Shown here: positions 33,153-45,972 of the stretch, piece by piece
Layout: each line of letters begins with the position of its first letter
Numbering within the stretch: position 1 is the stretch's first letter
Assembly: GCA_015039315.1 (NCBI GenBank)
Contig: WIDE01000022.1
Coordinates: 203,968-267,967, forward strand
Reading direction: 5' to 3'
Source: Clavulina sp. PMI_390
Lineage: Eukaryota > Basidiomycota > Agaricomycetes > Cantharellales > Hydnaceae
Length of the DNA: 64,000 nt
Program-made: the position numbers and the translations under genes
The notes under the pieces: generated by a model
Databases searched by the model: none
What the model was told of the DNA's origin: nothing
The model's input: the letters and a program-made list of their open reading frames with translations, nothing else

Positions 33153-36100
33153 TTATATGAGAAGGACGCGAAGGTTCTTGTCCTTGAGAACAGCCTTCCA
33201 GTTGTCCCCCGAGTGTCCACTGTCGGTTCTTGTCCAGACCTCATTGACGATTTGCTCCGCCGTGTCGATATCGAAGCAGCAGTTTTTCCTGGTGGAGAGG
33301 ACCATGGAATGTTAGATCATGATAAAATAAAATAAAATAGAGGGAGAAGGAGAGAAAAAGAAAGCATACCTGAAGCCTTCGAAGATGGTGCTCATAGTCT
33401 CCCGCCAAGTACCCGTGGCCTCGGACCCAGCGATGATTGCGGGCCAAGTTAGACTGGAATGAGAAGTCATTGGATCAATATTTATCTTCACGAGCTATGA
33501 CAGAATGGAGAAATGGTAAACGTACTCGACCGGCATGCCAACAGTAGTAGCGCTCTCGAGGCATCGACCAAGTACATCCTCTGTCAGCTGGACGACTCGC
33601 GGATCGCTGCGTTTCACATTGAATACCAGTCTCAGGAGCAGGATCTATCGAGTGCTCATCCATCAGCTCCACAGTTCATACTCAAACGTGAGGCCAGAGC
33701 GTGGAAGATAACCTACCTGGAAGGCTTGCATATGAGCCAAGCTCCCGTGCTCGATCCGCTTCGCCGCTGACGCCTTGATGCCCAATCCAGAGCTGGTCAC
33801 GCTCGGCGGCTCGCCCGTCTCTTCTGCAATCCGCTCATCATCCGCGCCCACCTCAGAGAACCGGGAGGCATTCGTCCTCTCAATGCTCTCCTGCTTCTCC
33901 AAATCAGCAAGGATGGCTCTTGCCTCAGCGTGAAGTGCCACGGCCGCCGGGGCAGTGCTCTGCACATCAGGGACGTCCTCTGAGAATGTGACGTCTTTGA
34001 ACGCATCCAGGCGCGCAAGGATTGACGACACCTAATAAGTTATGGTAGCACAGCATACCAGAGATTCCCCATTGAAGCAAGAGTAAAATGACAATATAGA
34101 GTTAGCAAAGCTATACACCAATAGCTGGACCCATGCAGACAGATAAGGTGAGAGCGGGCGGTCAAACGTGCGTTATTCGGATGAGCAACTCTCCGTCCGC
34201 AGCCCCATTGCATCATGCGATAACGGAAATGACCGTAAAAAGCCAAAAAAAAAAATGACAGGTGAACGAACCTTGCCAACAAGGAAAAGCGCATCACGGG
34301 ACATTGCAAACAGCTTCTCGACCGAATACTGGTGGTAGCTCCAGTCATCATCCGTGAACCACCATGTGGGGTGGCCGTGTCCTCCAAGATACGCGGGTTC
34401 CTCGCCAGTCGTCAAGGAGCCTGTGAGACAGACGCGTGACGCGAGGGTAGGTAGGGCGTACGTGTGAGTGAGTAACGCGGAGCGAACAAAGCATAGGCGA
34501 GACAGAGCGTGCCAAGGTTAAATTGAGTCAGAAATTCGGGTCCATGATTCAAAACGTAACAGATAGGCATGCAGGTGCAGATCCGTCAGATCAGCCTGTA
34601 GGGAGACGAGCGAGCCGCTTAGCCGAGTCGCAAATCCCGCAAGGATTGCGACCATTCTGCTCGTGACCAGTGCCACATACACAGCTGGGGCCGAAGAATA
34701 GTAGCCGCAAGAACTTACCGAACGCGTCGTAAACGGCCAGCGTTTCCAACAACAGCCTTGGTGTGGACACTAGAATGCCGCTCCCGAATGTGGTGCGCTG
34801 CGGTGGGTTCTGTGATAGAATCACATCCGGCCCACCGCGAATTTGCACGAGGGTCTTGGCTAGCATCAGATTCGACTGATAGTTCTGGCCACCTGCTAGG
34901 ATCTATAGAACGAATGATTGCGTGATTAGTAGTTGTTGGCAGAATGGCCGGTGAATTTGATAAAGAAGGCTAGGAAGGAAGGAGAGAAGGGACGCACATC
35001 AATCAAGGCGATAGAGATGCTTGCAGCGAGCGCCGCATTGCTCCATGAGCCATCAAACGTCTGAACTGCATATGCCAAGCACTGGTTCGCGTTCTGGCGC
35101 AGTAAGATACCGAGCCTCAGACTTTCTGCAGACTGTTGGGCACTGGACGAATCGCCGAACGGCCGGCCATCTGCTGCGGGAGTCTCCGCGAGTGCCCCTA
35201 GAGACTTGTATGATCTGCTAGGATCGGAACGGGAGTGCAAGTATGCCTAGAAGAAGGATGGCGAGAGAGCATGTGAGCAGCACAGATCGAAGAATGAGCC
35301 ACGAACTTGGTGCACGGCAGCTACGCCGAGAAGACTGAGACGAAGGGCTTCGACGGGGGCGTTCGTGCGTGGTGGGATAGAAATCGTGATGGGAAGGGCA
35401 GTGGCTAGGACAGGGTTGAGAACAGCATGAGTCCGAATCGCCATGATGAGATCGGTGCTGTAGCTAGAGTAATGCCGAATCTACCGAACCCAAGCAAGTC
35501 AGCTCTTCTTCTGATTGCCACAATTCCATGGAACCGGAAAAAGGATAGGACTCACCAAGTTTCGTTCTCTTAGGGTCTTGAAGAAGGGCTCAATGGGATC
35601 CGGCATGCCCTGCGTGACGAGCGGAGTATTGGACCATTGGCCAGACGACATGGAGAGTGACTGGGGTGTATAGGCCGCCATGTCGCCAGGACTCGGCGCC
35701 GACTCGGGTGGGGAGAGCGAGTTGGGAGACGCCATCGAGATAGGGCCTCCTCCACTAGGGAGAGGATTCAATTCCGACTCGTCGTACTCGCCATAATCGC
35801 CGTCAGCCGATCCTCCACCACCGGCTCCGTAGCCGCCCCCACCATAGCCAGCACCACCGAGCCCAGCAGAGTTCCACTGCTGCTGCTCTCCACCAGCTCC
35901 TCCGGTCGCCGATCCCGGCGAAGAGTAGCCCATGCTGGGGTCGAAGCTGAGAAGCGGATCCCCCGATGAGGGCATGACGTAAGAGTTTTGGCCATACGTC
36001 TGGTTGTTGCCTCCTCCGGCCGCGCCTGCGCCAGCCGAAGAAGTCGAGACTGATAGTGAGGGCATACCAGCCGTCAGCATGCTCATGTCTGCCGCCGGGT

Positions 36101-37318
36101 GCTGGCTCGAGGAAGGGCCAAAGTTGTACATAGAATTAGGCATCTGATAACCTCCCATAGCACCGAAGAAGTTGGGATCGTTCGGGAAGAATCCACGCCT
36201 GGACACATGCAACACATGCAACACACAAAACACACGCATGCAAGATGGATGCATAGCAGAAGTTTCACGATCAGATCACAACGCATGCTCAGCGAGGGTT
36301 CTAGGAAGAAGAGGAAGAAGGAAGAATAACGCACTCTTCTGCACCAGATTCGCTGCCACTATACCCCCATTCATCCGTCGAGTATGCAGAAGATACGGCA
36401 CTCCCCGCATCCTCCGACGCGCTGCTCTGCGAATGTACCGAGCTCGCTCGCATATTGCGGAACGCATCGGGCGTCGACGCCGCAGAGGAGGATGTGCCAA
36501 CGCCGCGGGCTGAAAAGGACCGAAACGAAAAAGTCACAGAGTAAGCCGCGGACCAAAACTTTGGGTAGTAGCAGCAGTGGAGAGAGAGAGAGTTGACATA
36601 CTTGCGGCGTTGCGTGAGGCTGCTTCTGGTGAATCTGATTGGCGAACTCTGCGCGTAGTCTTCTTCTTTGGCTGTTCGGTGGGCCAGGTGCATTCGCGTT
36701 GCGAGTGCTCGCATTTCGAGCAGACAGGTTTCTGCTCATCGCACTGATAAGATATGATCAAGCAAACAAAGAGCAGATACAAGGGAAAGTTAGTGGATCG
36801 AGAACCAAGGCAGCATAGGAGCATGTCAAAGATAAGGACTCTATGTGTAGATGAAAGAGACGAACCTTGATCTTCTTGGTACGACACGTCAGGCAACCAG
36901 CCTTGCTACGAGTGTACTTTGGGCGCTTCTTCTGCATGGTGTGCATCTGAGAGAAGGCAGCAGCAGAGTTTCCAGTCAGAGAGCCAAACATTCCCATTGC
37001 CTGGGGGTCGAATTGCGTGTAGCTGGGCATGGCGGAAGCATATGGGTCGTTGAAGTTTGGGTGCGGCGGAAACGGAGGGAGATTAGGGGCGGCACCAGAG
37101 GAGAATGAGACGCCATGCGAGGGGTCTCGATCGTCGCCCGAGGAGTAGATGTCATTGGGATCGGCTGGGTTGTAGAAGGCTTGTTGCTGGGCTTGCGGGC
37201 CACTGCCTGGAGGATAGGCTGCGGGGGCAGAGCGACTGCTGGGGAGCGATGCAAAATCAAAGGGAACGCGGGGAATCAGAATCGCGTCGAGTTTGCGTTT
37301 GGGGGGCGTGCCATCCAT
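33153..37318 (-). CDS. Zn2Cys6 fungal-specific transcription factor
   Basis: Twelve exons: 36866-37318, 36602-36743, 36335-36509, 35556-36198, 35307-35480, 34998-35246, 34719-34902, 34272-34420, 33717-34031, 33526-33644, 33370-33453 and 33153-33288, giving 940 aa. The binuclear cluster uses Cys142, 145, 152, 159, 162 and 169 (GCLTCRTKKIK / CDEQKPVCSKCEH) and follows a basic KKRPKYTRSK segment. Residues about 180-470 are Ser/Gly/Gln-rich. The C-terminal half resembles the fungal transcription factor domain 2 family (PF11951 type): RHYSSYSTDLI, AALRL-like helices, DLTWPAIIAGSEATG and a terminal EVW...LRVLLI. The intron inside the cluster is phase 0 after KKIK. An in-frame ATG at 37366 would add 16 residues; 37318 looks more natural. 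Regulated genes are unknown. Confidence 0.92.
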
Positions 37319-38887
37319 GTGGGGGAAGAGTCGAGGAAGGGATGGGATGAGGAGGGTGGCGAGCATAGACTACTGTGCAAGAGGCACTTACCCAAGATGA
37401 GGATCCATAGGTGCCCCGCTTAAGTAGTGTTTCGGTGTGGGTGGAGGACGAGGAGCGACTGAATGCTGCGATCGGGAGCAAGGGCTCGGTTACAGACAAG
37501 TTTGAAGTGGCTGTCGCAGAAAATCAGACGAGTCAGGATCAAGCCCACTGACAATAGAGAGCAACTCTCTCGGATAGCTCGCGCCAGCGCATGGGGCTCT
37601 AGATCGTACCTCGATGCGAGAAGCGAATCAGCGCGGGTTTGAATACGATCGCGCGCAATGGAGTCGGCTCCGGTGTTTTTTTAGACGAGAGGCGTATCTC
37701 AAGCCAGCAGCAGATGTCTCCTCTGGCGATTTGTGGGTGTCTGTTTGTCCCCCACCGATCATTGCGAGACGGGCGCAACTTATACCAAAAAAAAAATAAT
37801 GTAAAAGTGAAAGCCACATAATGAATTTTCACCACGCGCGTCTCGTCGTTTCACCGTCGTCGTCGTCGTTGCAGCACGCATATTTAGCATTTAAACCCTC
37901 GTTGAAACATTATCGTAGCTCGCTTTACCATTTTGTCGTCACTGGTAAAATTGGCCTTCTCCTCGGCATGGTCGGGTCCCGCCAGCGGTAATGTCTCGTT
38001 CGTCTCCATGGGTCAGTTCGCCAATCTTTGAGGGGTGGAGGGCGTTCGTATTGTATGTATTCAGAGCGAAGCTCGCTCGCTCTCACCCGGAGGCTAGCCC
38101 TGGGTAGGATCCCGTAGCCGAGGCCCACGAACACGAACAACGCTCGAACATCTGTCTTTCTTTTCTCCCCCCTGGCATTTGTGCATATTCGTTGAGCAAA
38201 TTCAGCTGGCGCATCTCGCCTTACTTCTCCCTCGAATCTCGGCATTGGCCTGTCACTTTAGCATCTTATTGTGGAGCATAGCATTCGCTACCCCTCATTG
38301 ATCGCCCACCAGGAGAATGTTGAGATTGTTTGAGTTGTTTGGTCCATGGATGGTCGCTGGGGCGGTTCCGGAGTCCCCGGTAGCAACCGAGCCTCGTGGA
38401 CATTGGAAATTATTTTTGGGAGGCTCCATCTTCATCTCTTGTCCGTACAACACTAGTGTACACCGACTATGACCGAGTCATATTTGGGGCATTATGAGAC
38501 ACCGTTATACGCGGGCCGTTGATGCGAGATGATGATGATGGGAGAAGGAGGGGTGTCAGAACGCCAGCCGGACTCGGCCATCCATTTTGGTGTGGTGGCC
38601 CAAACACACCGAGCAATGGCGGCAGTGTCAAGCCTCCTCACATCCTCGCGGCGTCGAGCTTCCTCTCTCTGACCACGATCAATCGATCGTCGCTCTCGTC
38701 CTCCAAGACTCATTGATTGTCCCTATTGCGTCCTATTCTCGTTGTCATCTGGACACATTGAAAGCCATCCTAGTCCATATCACTCCATAAGTTGGTCGCA
38801 GAGCAACCCCTCTCGTCATATCTTCCAAGCCAAGCTTCTTCTTGCTAATTCACCAGACGGCCTCCAAGTCCGCAAGGCCGTGCTCGC
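37319..38887. other. Divergent intergenic region, Zn2Cys6 factor / Pro-Ser-rich protein
   Basis: 1.57 kb carrying both promoters. Small CGT and GAT trinucleotide runs occur near 37854 and 38528. No gene is recognised. Confidence 0.45.
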
Positions 38888-41800
38888 ATGGCTCAAGAGC
38901 GTCTTACCGACGGTGATGTAGAGGCTGCGCTAAGAGCATACCGTGATGGGCCCTACGCCGTCGCCAACGCTGTACGTCCTAACCCTACCCAATACGTCAT
39001 CACCATATGTCTCTGACGACTCGAACTATTGCTGCATCATCGTCTTTAGCTCGCAATTCAGAAAAAACTTCCAACTGGGTCCGCGCCTGGCTTGAGCAAC
39101 CGACCTGACCACACCAAAGGTCCTCCAATACCATACGCCTTGCTCCCTAAACCAATGGGCAGGCCAATTTCGATCCCGATCCCTCCTCCCATGTCTGCCC
39201 TGTCCATTCCAAAGCCAATCGTGCACCCTCATAAGCCGGTTACCTTCAATCCTCCACCGGCTTTCCCGTCCGCCACCGGTAGAACTGCTGCATCTGCTCT
39301 TCCAAGACCCAAGGCGACCAAACTTGCAAAACCTCGGCCGGTTACTTCTGCTTTCCGGCCCTCGGTGTCTCATTCTCCTCCCTCGTCCCACCCTCGAGAC
39401 ACGATGGACCCAGTCTCATACGTTCATCACGTCTTTGGGGTCCCGCCTCACCAACCGCCAACTAACAACATCAATTATGCTTCTCTACAAGCACCTCCTC
39501 TACCTCCGGCCCCTCAGAATCGCCAGAGCCAGCAACTAGAAATCCCAAAATGCCTCACTCCTGCTCTCCCAGGAGCATGGATTCCCTCGCCTCGACTCCC
39601 AGCACCACCACCACCAACAGCCAGCTTTACCACCTCGTCTTCTAGTGGACCAGCAGCCGCCTTCTTCCCGTCCAAACAACCTCCTCTCCTACGCACCCCC
39701 TTCTTTACAGGCCCAACCTCCATCCCACTCCCTCCGCCTCCACCACTTACAGCCTACAATCAAGCCCGCCCATCTCGGTCCGTCCGAGGTCCACGGGAAA
39801 TGATGATGATCCCAATGAGTCACCAGCTCCCCCGCCCTCCTCCACTTCTCAATCCCCACCGTAATCACAATTCAAAGTCTATATCGCGGGACAACGTTTT
39901 ACCCGCTGGTGGCAAAGCTAGCATCAAGGAGTCACGAGCGATTCGCGGTGATGGTGATGGCAGTGGCAGCTCACAAACTGGACCGGGCCCGGGGTCGAAG
40001 TTGCGATCGAGGTCGAGGTCGAGTAGGCAAAACGACAAGCAGCCGCCGCTTAAGCCTGAGCCTAAAACGCAATCAAAACCGAAAACAGTCTCGGCAAAGG
40101 CAAAGCACCCCGCTACTCACTATAGAGCTAAGCCTTCTGCTGTGGCTTCGTCCTCGAGTGTTCGAGGACCAAGGCCGATGCAGGCCTCGGTCAGAACAGC
40201 AGCGAAGACTCGGACCAAAGGCAAGTCTGATTTCCCGAATACGTTATTGTTGAAAATTCATTGACGTCGTCTTTTTTCTTTTATTGCTATAGGACCTGCG
40301 AGCACGGCGTCGAATACCGCATCTACGTCGCAGCCTGCATCACAAACCCGATCTCGGTCCGATGGTGTTCCTCGAAACACTCTCAAGAAACCACCGCCAC
40401 CTCGAGCTGAACCCGCAGAACCTATGCAGAGTCTCGCGGGAGTAGGAGACTTGGCGTCTGGCGTTGTGGCTCCCCTACCCGACCTTCAAGTGACGGAGGA
40501 AGAGCGAGAGAAGTTCTGCACTGTGCCGGAAGAGGTGTGGAGAGAATGTTGTGTGATGGATACGTCGATAGTCAATCAAGGAGAAGCTCAATCGGGAGGG
40601 AGACACAACGCTGTGGAACCTCCTGTGATCTTCTTGTCAGCGCCATGCCCAGAAACCCAGCTCGGGGTAGAAGTTGGGAAGGGGACTGAGCCTGCTATGC
40701 GTCCTGTCAACGACACGACATGGCTTTTCCCGTCGTCTTCCCCCCGTGTTCCTGGCGAGTGGCCTCGGGATCTAGATATCGGCAAGTCACTGAACGATGA
40801 AGATGATGCTCCTGAGGGACCTTTGGAAAGTCGAGGTACGTCTTCAGACTTTATCACCCATCAATTGTTTCCCCGACCATTAACTTCCCTTACGTATCCA
40901 CAGAGCCTCCAAGGATCGGAGAACCAGAACCTACGCTTCCGTCACCGCGTTTCCCGGGCAGCTACCAGGGCTCACCGGCAGCCCCAGTAGCGCCAACCTC
41001 TCGTTTGCCAGTCAAGGTAGGGCTCGCTGCCACTAACGATAAAGCTTATTCATCGGTCGCGACTCGAAGCAACCATCACGATACTGGGCACCGAGCGTCT
41101 GCTCCCGATATTCTGGAATCCACATATGCATCGTCCTCGCAGGGCATTCTTCTACCAGAACTTACAAGGAGGTCAAGACTCAAATCGGTACCTGCTGTCC
41201 TTCCATCACGAGCGACGTTAACCAGTGGGATGCAGAGACACCTCACACGAACGAGGGAAGGTATGGTGAACGTGCTAACTCTGAAGGGCCTCTTTGCAGC
41301 GACTATCGAATCAGCACCAAAACCTACGCCCACTCGGCACTCTATCTCCTCATCTTCGTCGTCGGCTTCGAGCTCTGGTGAAACTAGTGACGCCGAACGC
41401 GACCAACATCGAGATTCAATAACAACGAACGCAACCAGCCCTCCTCGCTCTCGCTCCAACTCATCCGACGACATCAACAAGAATAGCGGGACATCACTTG
41501 ACGCCCACGAGCCTTCGCTGGACAAGCCGCTCCCTCACGGCGTTGCTGCCATTGCTGCCAAGCACCCTCACTGGCAGCCTGCTGTTTGCTCCAGTTCCTA
41601 TAGCCAACAGATCACGGGAGATGGCGCAGAGCGAGCCCACCGCCAGAAACCGCTTCCGCAAATAATCGCTCCAGTACCAGAGAAACTAGCTGCGGACGCT
41701 CTACCACCAATCTTGCTCAATACTTTACATTCAGAACCTTCTAGCGCGGCGGCCAATCTTCCACGAACTACTGGGAAAAGTGAGGTTGTCAATAACAAGG

Positions 41801-42450
41801 AGGAAGAAGCCGAGTGTCGAGTTGATAGGCAGGCTGAAGGACTAGATAAGGCAAAGGCTACCTGGGAGATGTTGCATGAGCTGGGCCTCCCTGCTCGACC
41901 GTTGAAGGTCCTCGATCGTCATGAGGCTAGGGTTAGAGACCTGGCGACTACCTTGGCGGCTGGGTCACTGTCGAGCCAAACGATATCAACTCTAATGCGA
42001 ACACCTTCAGCTTCCAGCAACTCATCCTCAAGAGATGAGGTCGAAGATCATTCTTCTACAGAGGTTGCTCATACTAACATTGTCCCCCCTGTTCCCCAAC
42101 CTTCCACTATCCAGATTTCTTCACCTCCAAGGAGCGATAGTGGATCGACGAACAGCAGCGCTAGCAACTCTGACGACACCACCGGCGACGACCCGTTTCT
42201 TCGGCCGGGGGATTTACCCATCATCCTCCGATCGCCTAGCTCTCTTGTTGCAGACAGCGCACGGATGTGGGAACCGCCGGATTTCAGCAGTCCCATCAGG
42301 AGCAGGCTGATTGCTCGCTTCAAGCTCAGTGAGAACGGTGTGAGGAAAAAGCAGGGAGTCAATTCGAGACCTATTGGTGGGGTGGGCGCTCGGCAGAAGC
42401 TTCATCCTGATGTGGTGTTGGCGGTCAATACATTGAGGGGATATGCTTGA
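38888..42450 (+). CDS. Large Pro/Ser-rich protein of unknown function
   Basis: Four exons: 38888-38971, 39050-40220, 40293-40835 and 40904-42450, giving 1114 aa. I do not recognise it. Only the first ~35 residues (RLTDGDVEAALRAYRDGPYA...) look foldable, like a short helical segment. Residues ~40-300 are Pro-rich with PPPP runs. About 300-420 is basic with an RSRSRS stretch. The rest is Ser/Thr-rich with a short conserved-looking helical patch near DKAKATWEMLHELGLPARP. There are no membrane segments or signal peptide. The composition fits a disordered nuclear or scaffold protein, but this is inference. Intron 2 (40221-40292) has the donor AG/GCAAGT, a textbook GC-AG intron; without it the frame stops at 40263. 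Confidence 0.8.
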
Positions 42451-42753
42451 TGGTTTACTTACAGAGGGCCAGAGTCTTTTATTGATGCGGTTGCGCCATT
42501 CGGGGGCGAAAACAAACAGTTGTTGTATAAATACGCGTTCTCGGTAGCTAACAAATGTACTCCCACTAGTCAGTATCATAAATCCAACGTTCATCGTAAT
42601 GCATAGAGGTTGAGGAACTGATCACGTGTCTCGTTTTGACATGCCAGGTTGACGCTGCTTTGACGCGACATTCAAATGAGAGTTGAGATGCTTCAATACA
42701 CCTTCTTGGCAGCCTCAACGAGGCGTCAAGACTCAAATTTCTGAGACTCTACC
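42451..42753. other. Intergenic, 5' flank of the F-box gene at 42754
   Basis: CACGTG at 42623-42628, 126 bp upstream of the ATG. Nothing else is seen. Confidence 0.45.
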
Positions 42754-44661
42754 ATGTTACCTTCGCGAACTACCCTTCGGCGAAGTTCACGAGCAAAGTT
42801 GCCTCAACCACAGTGTCAGTCTCGTACCTTCGGTGCTGTTGGGGAAAGTCATGGAAAGGCGCCCATAACAAGCCTCCCCAGAGAAGTCCTGTTCACTATC
42901 CTTTGTTGCGACCTGGATCCCCAGGATCTTATTTCAATCAGCCAAGTGAGTCTTCCTGCTCCTTGGTCGTACTCTCATGGGTGTCGTTATCGAGCCATCT
43001 GCTTCAGACTTGCAAGGTGCTCCATCGTTGTGCGTGCGATAGGATCGTGTGGAAACACGCATGGCCTCGAGCACGCGTGCGCCTCCCGCCTTTTGAAACT
43101 CCTGCCCTGGTGCTTCCTGCCGCAGAATGGTTGCTATTGGAAGACCCATCAAATCCCTCGGAACCCCTTCTGACCACTGTCTCTCCAATTATCTGGTCAA
43201 ATGAAGTACAGCGTCGTACCTTCCCGCCTACAGGAGATTATCGTGCTCGGTACCTCGAAGTTCTGCGTGTCCGTCATCAATTCCGTCAGCCGCAAGTCGT
43301 CATGGAATGCCTCACGGTGCCTTTCCGCAGACTTTTACTCCCTGAAAAGCACAGTATCGCTATTACAGATGGCGGAGAGGCGTTTGTTGCCTGGCTCAGC
43401 ATGGGACTCTACATATTTGACCTTCGAATGGGATTCACCTATTTCACACTATTGAAGAATACTTCATTTTCTACATGGAGCAACTCTACCATCAACCTTT
43501 TATCAGCCAAACTTTTCACTTTTGACGGACAGGAAGGAATCCTCGTAGTGCTTTACTTGCCGTGTGTCCCCTGTCCTATCTGATGTTGACAACAGCTAAT
43601 ATTTGTCCTAGCCATGGCTCACAAGAGCGTGTCGGCATATTTTTCCAGGCGCTGGTGCCCTCTGTCGCTTCGGATATCCCTCCCCTAAAACATTTGGCGA
43701 GTATGATAGCGCCTCAGATGGAAATTATTGCGGTTGAACTTTTAGGCGACTACATTGTTGTTGACACTTTTGTGGAAACTGCAGGAGAAGGACCCAAATC
43801 AAGAACACAGATGGTAGACTTGTGCCGAGGACGTGCCTTTATTGTTCACGACCCGGTGAGTTTAATTGGTGATGATGTAGACGCTTTGCTCCTAGCTGAA
43901 TTTGCTACTGACAAACCATCACTGTTTAGGGCATTTCCAAAGGCCGAGTTGTTGTATACAACCACGAGTATATTATCGTTCGCCATCAATGGAAGTCGGT
44001 ATTTTCCATCGCCCGCCTTGACGCCTTGGAGTCCGCTCTTGACCATTCAATCGGTCTAACACCATGGGTGCATATCGAAGGGGATTTGGATCCATATATT
44101 CCCACAGCGTCATACTATGACCTTTCGTTGAAGCGAGAGATACTCCCAGTCTGGTGTCGCAAGATCGCAGATTATCCATGGGAATCAGTTTCTGACGGGA
44201 TTTCATTAGTCAAACTTCATGAACCAACTCTCGATTCTCTACCCGCGAGAGATGCGGATATCAACGCTCGATTCACGCATGATCTTCTCCCTGGTCCTCC
44301 CCTCTTGTCAGGATCCCGCACTCGGAGGGCGAGAAATTCGCGTCCAAACTGCTCCTCAGACCTCTATGGCCGGAAAACCTTGATTGGCCATGAACGTGTG
44401 CTCAGTAACATCTCGTGCTCCAGTCACTGCGATCCTCAAGAGTTTCTTGTCCTTACTGAGCTGTCAGGCTCTGGAAAGGAGATCATCCATAAACCACTTT
44501 TTGTCCGGCGCCGTCAGCGTAACGAAGAGATTATTGAGCAATTTGCTCATCGGGCAGGATACCAGATAGAATTTTGTTGGAGCGAGCTTTCTGGTGGAAT
44601 AGCCGTTCGAACGAGGGATTATGATTCAGATGTCTTCACCATCACTTTATACCAGGTCTAA
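42754..44661 (+). CDS. F-box family protein (complete copy 4)
   Basis: Four exons: 42754-42945, 43008-43561, 43612-43855 and 43930-44661, giving 573 aa. F-box SLPREVLFTILCCDL, then DPQDLISISQ. Exon 2 opens T-C-K-V-L and has DRIVWKHAWPRARVRLPP, DYRARYLEVLRVRHQFRQP and the strand pair FVAWLSMGLYIFDLRMGFTY. Exon 4 carries YNHEYIIVRH and ends with LTELSGSGKEIIHKPLFVR, FCWSELSGGIAVR and TITLYQV. Exon 2 has exactly the same length (554 nt) as in the copy at 48264. The middle of the protein looks like repeated beta-strands, possibly a beta-propeller used for substrate binding in an SCF complex; that fold is my inference. Confidence 0.9.
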
Positions 44662-45229
44662 CGGTGCCGTTTGCCAATACGATATCTCTTCCATTACACC
44701 CAAAATCAACAGCATTTATAGCCAGTGACGTTCGTACGATGGGAGAAGCTAAAGCCTACACACACCAGCTGTCGGATTACTCGCCAAACGGACTGGAGCA
44801 GAGGAAACAAACCTAATTTTGTCAAGGCACTCTACTCATCATGGTAGCATACTTTTGGTGAACTCATGACTACGATACTTCATCCACCGTCATCCAATAC
44901 CCAGTACCCGACACGGTATCGTCTGCTGCTGCGATGTCACTTGTTGCCTGCCATCCCAACCATCGACAGGGAGCAATCAGTGAATGGCATTCAAAACCGC
45001 AAAATTCGTGCCAGGCGATGCATGTATAATATTCGCCGAAGGCTTGGTTTTCTCGTGCATATCAGTAGTTCGACAAAGTAGGTATCATAGACTAAGCATC
45101 GCTCGACGTCGCATAATCACGTTACAGGCTTGCAATACTCGGGGACCTATTCTTCCTGATGAAGAGAATTCATCGGCCGCAGGGTCGTCCTTTGATGGTC
45201 CATCCTCAGCTTCGGCTCCCTAGCCTGCC
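44662..45229. other. Convergent intergenic region, F-box / CFEM gene
   Basis: Two facing 3' ends; no gene or repeat is recognised. Confidence 0.5.
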
Positions 45230-45972
45230 TTAGAAAACGAAAGCCCCAAGAACGGCAGCTCCGATTGCCACCACGCCCGCACCAGAAGACCCCACGCGCT
45301 GAGCAGCAGCGTTCTTTGTAGTGGTGCTAGGAGAGCCCGAGGTTGTTGTGGTAGATTTGGGTGGACTCTCAGTCGTGGTAGTAGAGGCAGGCTTGGTAGA
45401 CACCCCAGTCGTGGTGACAGGCGGGCCCGTGGTGGGACTGCACATGGACGATGGGAAGACAGGTAGCGAGCACGATTAGCGATTGCAGGTTTGCACAGAG
45501 ACAGAAAACTCACGTGGTCGAGGACGAAGAAACGGTCGGAGTGCCGACGAGGGTGAAGGTATCAGCAACGCCCTATGAAACGCAAAATTATTGAGTCTTG
45601 GACGGCAGTGGAATTATGAGACCCGACGCACCAAAGCTTGGCAAACAGCGTGCTGGATGCTGTACGCCGCCACCACGTCCGCGCCCGTGCACTGGCTGGA
45701 GAAGCACTGAGTGGTGGCGGCAAGCCATTTTTGGTCGTTGCAAAGACAAGTGTAGTTTGAAGCAGTGCAGCTGTCCGTGCTCGTGTTGGTGATGCAATTA
45801 GCAGCGCAAGCTACGTAGCCGAGTGGTGTTTAGTGTTGTCAAGAGAGGGAGGGACGAAAAGAGCACCCTTACTAGGGTAGGACGGGTCTGCACGCTCTCC
45901 CAAGCCGAAGGGGGACGCAGAAACTGCTGTAAACGAAGCGAGGCCGAGAAGGAGAACTGGAGCCTTCCACAT
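45230..45972 (-). CDS. CFEM-domain, GPI-anchored cell-surface protein
   Basis: Four exons: 45873-45972, 45632-45810, 45514-45572 and 45230-45437, giving 181 aa. A signal peptide (MWKAPVLLLGLASFTAVSA) is followed by the eight-cysteine CFEM domain: Cys35, 39, 48, 55, 57, 69, 74 and 90, with the TCLCNDQKW core. A Thr/Ser/Pro-rich stalk of about 60 residues follows, likely O-glycosylated. The small-residue and hydrophobic C-terminus (SSGAGVVAIGAAVLGAFVF) is a GPI-attachment signal. CFEM proteins are surface proteins used in haem uptake, wall structure or host interaction. The residue three before CLC, Asp in the haem-binding Candida proteins, is Asn52 here. Confidence 0.92.
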
